From assembly GCA_951804985.1 (NCBI GenBank), contig OX638130.1, forward strand, positions 99,817,700 through 99,881,699: 64,000 nucleotides of DNA, written 5' to 3'. The notes under the pieces were generated by a model, which saw only the letters and a program-made list of their open reading frames with translations, was not told the origin of the DNA and searched no databases. Both the position numbers and the translations under genes were made by a program. Below, in pieces: positions 27,501 through 37,800 of the stretch; position 1 is the stretch's first letter; every line of letters starts with the position of its first letter. Source of the DNA: Dryomyza anilis. Lineage: Eukaryota > Arthropoda > Insecta > Diptera > Dryomyzidae.

Positions 27501-30500
27501 ATATCCATACAACTCCATATATACACATCTTCTATACTATAGTATATTCACTACTATCTTAATACTCATCTGTATGCCTCATCTAAATACCTCATCTCAA
27601 TACCTCATCTATAAATCTCATCTATATACTCCTCTATCGCACCTCATTATATGTATGGGTATACCCATAAACTCATCTATTAATAACCGTATACCGGCAT
27701 GTTCCAACATTCGATCTAAATCGAATTCAAATTTCAGCTATGTCGAATTTGTTTTTTGATGTTCCAAAATTCAGGGTTGTAATAAAAAAGAAACCTTAAA
27801 ATTCTGTGACACGAATTCAATTCGAGTTTCGTTCTCAAGTATTTGTATTTTGATCGACGTGTATTTCAGAACATGCCACATATTCATCTCTATCACTTTA
27901 TATCCATTTTCGTTACTCACAATTTGCAATTGAAGTTCTACATAAATTTAGTCAGGATTCATTTTTGATTTTCAATTCACAAAATTTAATTTAGGTCCAA
28001 ATTATTTTGAGAACCATAAAATTTTTTGAAATTCCCCATAATTTTAGTAAGAAAGTATAAAAAACAAAATAAAAATTCAGTATAAGCATAAATTAAAATT
28101 TATGTAATTTAAAAAAATTAATTAAAAAAAAAGAAATATAATGTCTAGAGAAAAAATTAATTTCATTGAAAATTTTAATTTTTATTGAATAATTTAATTT
28201 TTATTGAATAATTAAATTTTTACAGATTAATTTAATTTTTATATAAAATGAAGTTAATGATAAATTTAATTTTTAGTTTAAAAAATAATAATAATAATAG
28301 TTAAGATAAAAATTAAACTTTAAATCCAAGTTAAATTTTTGATGTTAAATTGAGTTTTTAATGAAAAATTTAATTTTAGAGAAGAATTGAACTTGTAGTG
28401 AAATATTGAAATGAAAATTGAAGTTAGAAAAAATTGAATTTTTAGTAAAAAATTGATTTTTTAGTTAAAAGTAAATAGTGAAAAAGTAAATTTATAGTGA
28501 AAATTTGAATTTTTAATGACACATTATATTTTTAGTGAACATTTTATTTTAATAGAAAAATGAATTTTTAGTGAAAAATGAATTTTTAGTGAAAAATGGA
28601 ATTTTTAGTGAAAAACTGAATTTTTAGCAAAAAATTTTATTTTTAGTCAGAAATTGAATTTTTAGTTAAAAATTGATTATTTAGTTAAAAATTAAATTTT
28701 AAGTAATAAATTGAACTTTTAGTGAAAATTTGAATTTTTAGTGAAAAATTTAATTTATAGTGAAAAATTGAATTTTTAGTTAAAATTGAATTTTTAGTGA
28801 AAAATTGATTTTTTAGTGAAAAACTGAATTTTTAGTGAAAAACGGAATTTTTAGTGAGAAATTGATTTTTTAGTTAAAAATTGATTTTTTTAGTTAAAAA
28901 TTGATTTTTTTAGTTAAAAATTGATTTTTTAGTTAAAAATTGATTTTTTTAGTTAAAAATTGATTTTTTTAGTTAAAAATTGAATTTTTAGTAAAAAATT
29001 GAATATTTAGTAAAAAAATTGAATTTTAAGTGAGAAATTTAATTTTTAGTTAAAATTTGATTATTTAGTTAAAAATTGATTTTTTAGTTAAAAATTAAAT
29101 TTTTAGTAAAAAAATTGAATTTTTAGTGAAAATTTGAATTTTTAGTGAAAAATTGAATTTTTAGTGAAAAATTTAATTTATAGTGAGAAATTGAATTTTT
29201 AGTTAAAAATTACTTTTTAGTGAAAAATTTAATTTTTAGTGTAAATATTAATTTTTAGTAAAAAATTGAATTTTTAGTGAAAATTTGAATTTTTGTGAAA
29301 AATTTAATTTATAGTGAGAAATTGAATTTTTAGTTAAAATTGACTTTTTAGTGAAAATTTTAATTTTTAGCAAAAAATTTAATTTTTAGTGAGAAATTGA
29401 ATTTTTAGTGAGAGAAAAAATTGATTTTTTAGTTTAAAATTGATTTTTTTAGTTAAAAATTAAATTATTAGTAAAAAATTGAATTTTTAGTAAAAATTGA
29501 ATTTTTAGTGAGAAATTGAATTTTTAGTAAAAATTTGATTTTTTAGTTAAAAATTGATTTTTTAGTTAAAAATTGATTTTTTTGTTAAAAATTAACTTTT
29601 TAGTAAAAAATTGAATTTTTAGTGAAAATTTGAATTTTTGTGAAAAATTGAATTTTTAGTGAAAAATTTAATATATTATTTTTTTTAGTGAACATTTTTA
29701 GTGAAAAATTGAATTTTTTGTCAAAAATTGATTTTTTTTTGTGAAAAATTGATTTTTTATTTTTGAAAAATTGATTTTATAGTTAAAAATTAATTTTTAA
29801 TGAAAAATTAAATTTGTTGCAAACCATTGAATTTTTAGTGAGACATTGAATTTTTAGAGAAAAATTTAATTTTTAGTGAAAAATTGAATTTTAGTGAAAT
29901 TTGATTTTTTAATGAAAAATTGATTTTTTAGTGAAAAATTGAATTTTTAGTGAAAAATTAAATTTGTATTGAAAAATTGAATTTTTAGTGAAAAATTGAA
30001 TTTATAGTGAATAATTTAATTTTTCAATAAAAATTGAATTTATATTGAAACATTGAATTTTTAGTGAACATTTTTTTAATTTTTAGTGAAAAATTTTTGA
30101 ATTTTTTTTAGTGAAAATTTGATTTTTTAAAGAAAAATTGATTTTTTAGTGAAAAATTGAATATTTAGTGAAAAATTTAATTTTAATGAAAAAAATTAGT
30201 TATAGTGAATAATTGATTTTTTTAATGGAAAGATTGATTTTATAGTGAAAAATTAATTTTTAGTAAAAAATTGAATTATTAGTGAACAATTGAATTTTTA
30301 GTGAAAAATTGATTTTTTAAAAAAAAATTGATTTTTTAGTGAAAAATTGAATATTTAGTGAAAAATTTAATTTTAATAAAAAAATGAGTTATATTGAAAA
30401 ATTGATTTTTTATGGAAAAATTGATCTTATAGTGAAAAATCCCAGTCTGCCATGTCTCGAAAACCTTTGATATCTCGAAGCTTTCTCGAACAACTGGTAT

Positions 30501-31329
30501 AAAAAAAGTTCAATCCCTTATACGGATTCGAAAAAGCTATGTTTTATCGCTTCTAATTTTTAAAATATATCTGACATTCAATTTTAAGGACAAGATTCGA
30601 TATTTTATCATTTATAACATTGATATCGCAATATTTTTCGAAACAATGTCTAACTTTGAATATTATTTTCTTCGATGTCCTTTCGATTTCGAAACATTTT
30701 CTCGGACTTCGTCAACTCCGAAAGAACGCATCGATATTTAGATACAGTTTGACGTTCGCTAACGAGTGATTTCTCCATCTGCTCGCATTGTTCTTGTAAC
30801 GATTTCAAAACAAATGGCATACTGGGATGTAATACCAAGTGATAAATTATATGTCTTGTGTTTACTAAGAAGTTTTATTTTAATTGTACATTTTGATTTC
30901 TAAAAATTAGAATACAATGTTTGAAGTTTTGAGGATTTTTCGCTAAACTAATTTAGCTTTTTTAATAGGCCGCAACGATTTTAAAAATTATAAATGAATT
31001 GAGTGCTACCACTATTCTAAATTTCAACATGGAACTTTCAAAAAGCAAATAAGTAACATCAAAATCACACACACACACTCGTAAACCTCACATCAAAATC
31101 ACAACCTCTAAATAGTTGCAAAAATATTATGAAAACTCATTATAACATTCTGTGCCTTAGGGATCTAAGCTGTCAGGAGGTGGCTAATGAATGGATCTTC
31201 ATACTGGTCGCTTCAATGGTGCTAAACTCGCTGGGTTGCATTGTAGCGCTGCTATATATCGTTTTGTTAGCCTGCTGTCGACACAATTCTAAGCGTCACT
31301 ATTCATCCGTCCATACGAGCACTTTTTAA
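14381..31329 (+). CDS. Sarcospan-like four-pass membrane protein with long low-complexity N-terminal tail
   Basis: The predicted protein has 655 aa from five coding exons: 14381-15529, 26343-26469, 26825-26991, 27062-27417 and 31161-31329. All introns have GT..AG ends and the phases agree (0, 1, 0, 2). Residues 1-440 form a hydrophilic tail rich in Gln, Thr, Ser and Pro with SH3-ligand-like SPTPPPTLPPKPN. The membrane half has segments at about 443-466, 477-494, 515-538 and 611-636. After segment 1 comes DNPYWSG; the second outer loop has Cys547, Cys559, Cys561 and Cys604 in the frame SCAC..SPEP....VEYRDLSC. From memory, this order and the Cys spacing match vertebrate sarcospan (dystrophin-glycoprotein complex, muscle membrane), which lacks so long a tail. 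Family assignment is by recognition, not alignment. Another tetraspanin-like family is the alternative. A polyadenylation signal AATAAA lies at 31452. A separate small gene sits inside the first coding intron. Confidence 0.75.
15790..16115. mobile_element. Fragment of the CACTCAAAAT-ended TIR element
   Basis: It shares GAAATCGTTCGTGTATTTTA, CTTTCGCAAATTTATGAT and the downstream ACTG(G/A)CGATGAAAATGAC with the complete copy at 20651-21531. The interior and the right end are missing. It lies in the 10.8-kb intron. Confidence 0.7.
16290..16745. repeat. Dispersed repeat containing GTGTTTGCCGGAAAT
   Basis: The motif TGTGTTTGCCGGAAATA plus ATATTC occurs twice here (about 16317 and 16551) with similar flanks. 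Related fragments recur at about 21770-22185 and 22425-22690 (TTACCGGAAATATGCCCGATATATTC). I do not recognise the family. Confidence 0.5.
16824..17182. mobile_element. Palindromic foldback MITE
   Basis: The 359-bp element is almost entirely an inverted repeat with its centre near 17003. The left arm contains TAATCGACGTAAATATAGCA and the right arm TGCTATATTTACGTCGATTA. The ends are CACACAGAAACAAA and the imperfect complement TTTATTCTGTG. It lies in an intron of a plus-strand gene, so it could fold as a hairpin in the pre-mRNA. Confidence 0.8.
17335..17600. mobile_element. Hairpin-forming MITE
   Basis: The inner arms CATGCAGACCTTTAGACCTA (17425 on) and TAGGTCTAAAGGTCTGCATG (about 17517-17536) are perfect complements. 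Outer pairs GCGTTGTCATA / TATGACAACGC and GAAACCAAC / GTTGGTTTC extend the hairpin. Confidence 0.7.
17862..18077 (-). mobile_element. CACCCAG-type MITE inserted in the mini-me-like element
   Basis: Read on the minus strand it starts CACCCAGAAAAAATTCCCTC and ends in AGTATTTTTTCTGTG. It is one of eight family copies. The open frame 17747-17992 is a chance frame across the host element and this insert. Confidence 0.8.
18328..18705. mobile_element. TIR element with GTTTAAAC-rich arms
   Basis: The left end CCAGTTTTCCAC..GGTTTAAAC and the right end GTTTAAACTATCACTGAAAAACTGG are inverted. The interior has further inverted pairs around ACGTTTAAAC / AACGTCGTTTAA. It interrupts the mini-me-like element. 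Confidence 0.6.
19499..19505 (-). promoter_or_regulatory. CAGGTAG heptamer (Zelda/TAGteam-type site)
   Basis: CTACCTG, the reverse complement of CAGGTAG, lies 91 bp upstream of the predicted start of the small gene at 19632. In Drosophila this heptamer binds the pioneer factor Zelda and marks genes of the first zygotic wave. Function here is inferred. Confidence 0.5.
19562..19599 (+). promoter_or_regulatory. Core promoter: TATAAATA plus TCATTC initiator
   Basis: TATAAATA (19562-19569) lies about 34 bp upstream of the A of a perfect initiator TCATTC (19594-19599, A+1 at 19596). The start codon follows at 19632, a 36-nt leader. The gene at 52468 has almost the same arrangement. Confidence 0.65.
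19632..19982 (+). CDS. Small intronless gene with C-terminal RxL tail, nested in an intron (116 aa)
   Basis: I do not recognise a family. The frame starts at the first ATG after the predicted transcription start (CTTGCCATGG, good context) and ends at 19982. Residues about 10-32 form a hydrophobic stretch (VDLVALLVLTFLLEAFIFF), followed by a basic, Ser/Thr-rich remainder. It contains TTPVRP, a minimal CDK site (TPxR), and ends RRRGIVRRRLDLEF, which contains an RxL cyclin-docking-like motif. The end resembles ARRKLEF of the gene at 52468. TATA, initiator and a CAGGTAG site precede it, and it lies in the sense orientation in the 10.8-kb intron of the sarcospan-like gene. The pattern suggests a short, fast-evolving early embryonic gene; Fruhstart (Z600), a small Drosophila cyclin-binding mitotic inhibitor, is a comparable protein type. 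That comparison is inference. Possible polyadenylation signals lie near 20180. Confidence 0.65.
   Translation: MDSYSIFEIKTVDLVALLVLTFLLEAFIFFGVTTMKNYRTKSHNSYRTPKNHISNKTNTLRMTASAWCQVSGVEILPHKTPKIRSVASEMHAEATTPVRPVQRRRGIVRRRLDLEF
20651..21531. mobile_element. TIR element with CACTCAAAATAA ends
   Basis: The ends are CACTCAAAATAA at 20651 and TTATTTTGAGTG ending 21531, flanked by TA on both sides (GTAC context), as expected for a Tc1/mariner-type target. The interior is rich in TTCGTA/TACGAA words in both orientations. No transposase frame remains; the frame 21000-21194 is chance. A fragment of the same family lies at 15790. Confidence 0.75.
21770..22185. repeat. Dispersed repeat fragment (TACCGGAAATATGCC)
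   Basis: It is related to the sequence at 16290-16745 and interrupted at its right end by the MITE at 22186, after which GATATATTTTGGGAACGGACAGTAAAC continues. Open frames here are not supported as genes. Confidence 0.45.
22186..22405 (+). mobile_element. CACCCAG-type MITE, complete copy
   Basis: The 220-bp copy has perfect 15-bp ends, CACCCAGAAAAAAAT and ATTTTTTTCTGGGTG. With 56236-56455 it is the best-preserved copy and defines the family. Confidence 0.9.
22737..22990. mobile_element. TIR element with CGTCGTTGTAGAA ends
   Basis: The left end CGTCGTTGTAGAATGAAAAG and the right end CTTTTCGTTCTACAACGACG are inverted with one mismatch, and the pairing continues inward (TCACAAAATACATTTT against AAAATGTATTTGGTGA). 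The element is about 254 bp with no coding content. Confidence 0.75.
23619..24405. repeat. Tandem duplication of a 391-bp CGATATCG-rich element
   Basis: Two nearly identical direct copies, offset by 391 bp, run from about 23619 and about 24010 (TTTTACGACAATAATCTAAA in each). Rare words such as GTCGGCCATGTCTCGGAGAC and AGTCCGGCAGATCGTTCCGA occur in both. The right copy is followed by GAATGGCATACTGGG, the terminus of the family seen complete at about 30437-30828. The duplication looks recent. Confidence 0.85.
24440..26342. other. Intron sequence with no recognised feature
   Basis: This is the AT-rich remainder of the 10.8-kb intron. The overlapping open frames on both strands near 25504-25751 have no protein features. 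The intron ends in TTTTTTCTCTACAG at 26342. Confidence 0.5.
26825..27417 (+). CDS. Membrane-core exons 3 and 4 of the sarcospan-like gene
   Basis: Exon 3 (26825-26991) encodes NFKCPNLARW followed by the first hydrophobic segment and ends in PYWSGLA. A short 70-bp intron (26992-27061) follows. Exon 4 (27062-27417) encodes the second segment, the basic inner loop RYQRIKRHKVRENC, the third segment and most of the cysteine-bearing second outer loop. The donor is AATACAG|GTGAGT, and the split Arg codon is completed at 31161. The open frame 27089-27421 is the inner part of exon 4. Confidence 0.85.
28380..30436 (+). repeat. 19-bp minisatellite array C (unit TTGAATTTTTAGTGAAAAA), inverse of array B
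   Basis: This array of about 2 kb is somewhat more degenerate than array B, with local runs such as TTAGTTAAAAATTGATTTTT (28860-28980). It lies in the last coding intron (27418-31160) of the sarcospan-like gene. Related but weaker units begin near 28140. Confidence 0.95.
30437..30828. mobile_element. CCCAGTCTGCCAT-ended TIR element
   Basis: The ends CCCAGTCTGCCAT and ATGGCATACTGGG are inverted with one mismatch, and the body carries CTTTGATATCTCGAAGCTTT as in the tandem pair at 23.6-24.4 kb. It is directly abutted by minisatellite array C. The minus-strand frame 30650-30838 lies in this element and is not called a gene. Confidence 0.75.
31161..31329 (+). CDS. Last coding exon of the sarcospan-like gene
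   Basis: It follows the acceptor GTGCCTTAG at 31160 and encodes DLSCQEV, the fourth membrane segment and a short cytoplasmic tail ending in SSVHTSTF. Cys604 in DLSC is the last of four cysteines in the outer loop. Upstream in-frame codons from 31129 are intronic. Confidence 0.85.
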
Positions 31330-31894
31330 AAAGTATAAAACCCTCTTTTTTTTACAATAACTTTAGCCTATAAACAAATTAACTTCTAAGATATAAATAT
31401 AATTATTTTATGGTGGTTTCTTTAATGCGTAGAGAAAGTACTTAAGTTTTGAATAAAATACAAGTTAGTGAAACGTATGATTAAAATAAATTTAAATTAG
31501 TTTTAACTATTTAAAATATATATAAATTTTTTACTATATATATTTAATATAATGAAATAAAACAGATTTTTATATTTTTAAATGTGTTCTTTAATTATAA
31601 TTAAATGGTAATTATAGAAAACATAATATTTACAAAATCATGTTTAATGCGGCACTTTTTATTTAGCGTTTTAGAAAAAAATATTTACAAAATTCAACGT
31701 TAGGTTTTACCGAATACTTGATATAATATAATTATTGAAAATAAACTTAAATTTAAATATTTAAAATATAAATATAATATAATACAAAAAAAATAGCATA
31801 TAATGCAAAAACTAAATGCATGGCAAACACTTGTAAAACTAGAAATTATTATTAAAACTTTAAACTCAATAGTAGAACTTATTTAAATCTAAAA

Positions 31895-34800
31895 CTATTT
31901 AATTATAATTTCTGCGGGCGGCAGTATACTTTCCCCATATAGACTGTACCAAATGCTTGAGAACCATATCGTGCGATCGACCCACTCACTGCCCGCCAAA
32001 ACGTGTCCAATGTACGGTGAGTCACGCGATCTATAAAATATATCATTTTCTATTTCAATTTCACATTCTACATTTCACATTCATTCTACTTACCGTAATA
32101 TTTGCGTCTGCGTTCGTTCCACAAATGTGATCGCCCAACTCCAGGGAAAATCACGTTTTCGCTCACAGCCCAAATAGGCCGTCACGCTATGCAAAAATAT
32201 TTCACGCACAATTGTTGTCTTGTCATTTTTATCCTTTTTGGAGACGACTATTTTGCCATCACGCAATTCGCACTGATACGATTTGAAAGACTTTGTACGA
32301 TTATCTGCGAATTTCAGCTCTTTGCCCGGTGTTACGGTCGCCAAATTGCGCACTGCACGTTGTACCTCACGCAGCACATCGAGCGGTTTCACCGACAGAT
32401 AATTATTTTTGCGATCTGCCTCCGGCCAGTAGGACCAGCTGAGCACGGCATCGAATACTTTGGTGTCGTGCTGCAGTGGACGTTCGAGTGCACCATTTAG
32501 TATAATCTCGTGCAGCGATATTTCGTGAGTGGCTAATTTCATTTTGGGCGCCAGCTCTTTGCAGATCTCATAGGCAGTCTTGGTGGGTGAAATGGTAACA
32601 TTGAACTGTGTCTTTTCCTAAAACGCACAGATGTTTAGAACTGTATACAAATTTAAATTTTAAGTTATCTCCATTACCTCTGTTGTATTCTCCGGATTGG
32701 GATTAATAGTAATCCACATTTTGATATCGCCGGACTTTTTGACCGCATCGGAGAGGGTCTCCGCAGCGGAGTAGTATTTTTGCAGACACATTAGCATTTC
32801 CTGTTCCTTTTTCTGTATATTTGTAGGAAATCAAAGTAATTTAAAAGACTTTAGAAAGTTCGTTTTACTCACCAATTCATCGGGTGACAGCGGAAAAAGG
32901 TTTTTGTAGAGCACAATCAGATCCGTGAGCACATCGGCCTCTTTTTGAGAGTAGACCATTTCTTCCTGCGCCTGCTGAAATCCATATTCATATTTAGTAA
33001 ACAGTCAAATTACATAATTTAGTTTCACTTACATGACTCTGTAACAACGTCGGGCCCCATATCATGGTCAAATTCTGCACGCTCATCTTGTTCTTGAGCT
33101 TCTGCGAGCTTATAAACGACAAATGCCCCACGATCTTCTTCAACGTCTCACGCTCTATGATCGGCAGACGTGCCAGCAACTCTTTGTACGAATGTATTTT
33201 ATCGACGTTGGCCTTCAGCTCAGTAACACACATAAAACTTTCCGACAATTTGCCCATGAGCCGTTCCGGTAAATCACGCATAAAACGTTTCAGCACATTC
33301 GCGACATCGTGCTCGTTATATTCGTTACGCGTTATCTCCACATTAAAGGCATCTGCACGAAAAGCAGCCATCAATTTGAGTATTGAATTCTCTGAGCCTG
33401 ATTTGCGATAAATTCCTTCGGACATTGAGCCATGTATATAGACAAAGTTGATGCATTTGTCCACGATCACGGGCACATTGAATTTGGTCAACTGTTGATC
33501 GCCTAAGGCGAAACCATTGTTATGCGCCACCTCACGTATAATGTGACGCCATATTTTGGTCTCTCGAGGTGAGCTCATGATCATGTAGACCGTAAAGGGG
33601 GGACAATCGATCATCAGCATTGGACCGGCTTCGACATAGAGGTTATTGATGGTTTCGTCACTTTCTTTGAGCACTATTTTTGAGAAAAAAAAAAGTTTTT
33701 TTTTTGAGTAAGATGCACCACATAGAGTATTTAGATGTTATACCTATGCAACGCGCTTTTCGTAAATCCATTTTTTCAATATTCATCGAGGATTCGCTGA
33801 CGAAGGCCAAGCGTCTGCGTGATTTCTTTAATACCAGCCAAGTACCGCTCCACTCCGATGTGATGGAGTTCTGTAATGAAAATTTATGTTTTTAGTTTTT
33901 AACGATTTTAAAGTTTTTAGCTAAAATTTACCTTTAGATAACACCAGCCAGCACGGTAATAATGACATGTATACTTGGCCGGCAATACATTAGTCAGACT
34001 TTCTAGTATCTTTTGCATCCAAACACCTCTGGAAATATAAAAAAAGGTAGAAAAATTAAAAATTATTAAAGCTTTTAATAAATATTATTAATTCTAAATG
34101 TCTATGTCTTACTGGAAATTGTTTATCTCTTTTATTGTTAACTCTTTGCATTAACATTTTATGTTCTAAATGTCTTTTAAAAATGGGAAATCTCAACCTT
34201 TTACACTTTGCGAACATTTTTGGGAATTTGAAGAACACTTTACGAAATTCAAATGTTCACTAAAAGTTAGATATCACGAAATATTAAAATGTCCACTTAA
34301 AATCTCATCTTAAACCTTCACAAAGAAAATACTTGAAAACTCCCCAAAACAAAATTAGCATTCGTTAACATACTTCGTTTTGCACCTATTCATTTTTCTA
34401 CATACCTCTCCGACTCCTTGCCGACACCATATAAATGCGAGACCCTCTGATGCTTGCAATTCGCCGAAGAATTACTGGTCATCACCATATTCGGATTGGA
34501 CATCGCTTGCACGCCGGAACCCGAGCTGCCATGACCGTTCTTAGGTATCGATATGGTCACCTCGAAGCAGTAAAAATGCGTTGAATTGTCCGTGACACGA
34601 CTATTGCTAACACACTGCAACGTCGTTATATATTCGAGTGGAATGATCTCTTTGGGTGTTTTCATCTCATGATCGAGAAATGTCTGAAATTGACGATCAC
34701 GCAGTATAGCCTTGCGATTTTGTATCTCCTTAAGTATGTCCTCGACTACACCGGTGGGAAAACGTATCAAAGGTCCTTCGTAACGTACCAACAGTGGTGA

Positions 34801-37800
34801 CAGACTGGGACGTGCAACCATCTGTAGCGTTACCTTAACATCGGAGGCTTTTTGGGATGCACGAAAACTAGTTTTTCGCTTAAGTGCATCAACTCGTATT
34901 CGCACATTTGAGAAGACATTCATGGAGTTCATAAAACGTGCTGTACGTGAACGTCTCTCGGTAGGCGAGGCCGGTTCCTTAACATCTCCGGCGCCTATAG
35001 CCTCCAGATATGTGGGTGGACTTTCACCATCGACAATATTCATTTTATGATTGAATGGATTTACGCGTGAATCTTGTGTGTCTTGTTGTGGTCCGTTCTC
35101 TTTGTTTTCGCCTACAAACCAGTGAGTGCGATTATCGGAGGCGCGCGACAAATCGACAACATTTTTGGAAGAGCAAGGCTTTTCATCGACATGACTTAGC
35201 CAAGGCTTAATCTGTGCTTCGCGCGTACTTCCAGCTTCTTCTTCATTGCACTCTTCAATTATATTCTCCATACTATCGGAGAGTAGGTGCGCATTTTGAT
35301 GAACGATTTGCATTTTTGTTGTCGGCGATTGCGGCGGCGTCACATCAAAGTGATGCATATTGGGAGTAGGCAGCACAACAGTTTGTGGTTGTGCGTGCAC
35401 GTTTTGCTTGGTGCCCCCTACTGCCGTCACATTGAGGTTGTCCTCTTCGGAGGTACACATACTGATGTCATCATCCGAACGTGATTGCTCGCCCTGTATA
35501 GTGCCGTAGGTGTCTTCTTCGAGCAGATGTTCCAACAATAGCAATTGATTGCTTTTGTCACTGCGACAAATGGTCGCCGCTTGACGCGACATTAACGGAT
35601 CAAATTCTTGTATAATTTCTCGTGGGGGTTGCACAGAACTGCTGCCCGAGGTACCCGTACTTCTCTCCTCGTTTATTGCATCCAAGCGCGGTCGTGGCGG
35701 CAGCAGATCGTTGTTGCTTGTGCCCATTTCAAAGAGCATGCCATATGTTGCCTCCTGATTGACATATAGTGGTTCGGGCGACGAACAGTTGCTGTCATTT
35801 TCAGTATTTGTATCGTCGTTAAAGTACTCCCAAGATTCACTGCGATCGGGTTTTGGCATTTGCGATTCTGCATGTGCTTGTTGTTCGCGCAGCATTAACG
35901 ATTCCTTGTGCTCCTTTGCGGCGGCCTCCATATTCAATAGATGCAACTCCGCAGAGTCCACATTGGCGCGCATAGAAATACCGCCTAGCGGCGAAGAGGC
36001 GCCATCTAGTGGGCGACGCAATTCGATTTGTTCGTAGTTCTTCAGTCGCTTGCGACGTGTCGGTGGTTCTATAGGCTTCAATTTGCCATATATGGCATCT
36101 GTATTCTCATGCCTCACCTCTAATGGAAGCGCCGGTGGTGGAAAATTAGGCATCGGCGGTGAAGGCGAAGGCAAATCAAGTGAATCACGTGAAGATGTAC
36201 CCGTCGAATCACTGCTTTTCTCTTCCGAGACAGACAATAAACTTGGTTGACTACCCTGCTTTGAGAGCGCCACATTGGCCGCCTCCATGGCCATATGTTT
36301 GGGCAACATTAGGGAACGTGATGTGGCCTGGTAACGAGTGAAGCCACTGCCATTACTTGAGTTAGATTTTAGCACATCTTCGTATGAAGGTGGTGAAACA
36401 GAGTCAAAGTCATTGCTGTGCATCGCACGTACGCTTTTCGGCACCTCATACGAATTGTCCGCTCCCTCTGCTGATAGATCTACCACGCCGCCTACTTTCT
36501 GCTGCAGTGGACTGCTAAATGAGATCGTCTGAAACACCTGATCATTAGGTGGTACTGTCTGTGGTCGTTCGGGATCGTATTGAGGTGGCATATTTTTCGA
36601 CTCGCTGAGTTTTCGCTCTTTGTCCTTTTTGCCGAGTGTAAAATTAGTGCCAATTGTGTTGTTAATGCGTTTGCCGACACTCTTCAGACGCGTCGTTGTC
36701 TCTGTGCCGATGTTATTCAGCAAATCCGTAGAGGTCTTGAGATTTTTGTCGAATTTATGCTTGGCACCCTTGGCGCCGACTGCTAAACGTTCGCCTAATG
36801 ATTCGGTGAGTAATTTAGAAGTGCTGCCCAAAGATTTTAAGATATCGCTAGAATTACAAATTGTTTTTTATGCTATTAAATTTTGAATAAAACATTGAAT
36901 TTTTTATAAACCATACTAAGAATATGAGCGATTAAGTTGACATGCACACTTAGATAATCCAAAAATTAAAAACAAACAAAAAAACTAAGTAAAACTAAAA
37001 TTCTACATTATTAGTAGATGCTCTACACTGAACTGATCCGTCCTCAAGCGCCCTCGCACACAAACTGATGTTCGAACTTTTTGTCTTCCGCCGAAGAAAG
37101 CCTGCTCAACATTTAATTGTTGTCTCTTAGTCCCTAGACGATGACGATGCTTTATCTTAATTAATGTCCCTCAGCAACAGTTTATTTAAAACAGTCATCG
37201 TCGGCTACATCGTCGCATGTTTGTCTAAATATAGTTCCGACTCTTAGTGCATGGAGTGCATGGAAACGCGCCCATAATCAATGTTCAAACAAACTGACGC
37301 ATTTTTCCGGATAAGCGCGCGTGCCCTATGTTGCTGAAGACATGTATCATCAACAACTCAAAGACTTCACTGCAGTTTCTTCACAGCTGATCTGTGTATG
37401 CGTGTCTGTGGCTGTGAAAAGAAGGGCGGATATTCAGTTTTAATTGTTAGTGCGCTTGTTTATTTTCGGAATTGCTATTTGTAAGAAATTGGGGAGAAAT
37501 TTTATCATCTTGCGGTTGATGGCACTATGGGAAAGGTTAATGAACAGAAGACGAAGGTATAATTAAAAAAAATATGCATGTACTAAAAGTAGATATCTGA
37601 TATTTAAATAGATTTTATAAAATTATATGTGAATCATACTATTTGTCCTAAAAATGTGAATGTCCGTAAAATAAATTTGACATATTAAGGTAGATAATGT
37701 CACTATCATGCCAAAGGGGCGAATGTGCAATTCTTTACTTTTGCGGATTTTTACATATTTGAATGAGGTTTTTTTCTCAAGTTACTGTGTCATTTTTGGA

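Noticed and set aside
27430..27759. 109-codon frame directly after exon 4
   Set aside because: It starts in the intron past a strong GTGAGT donor, has no ATG at its start, and is composed of ATACTCATCT-type simple repeats.
32102..36886. Numerous plus-strand frames opposite RhoGAP15B
   Set aside because: They are antisense shadows of real exons; none has its own promoter or recognisable domain.
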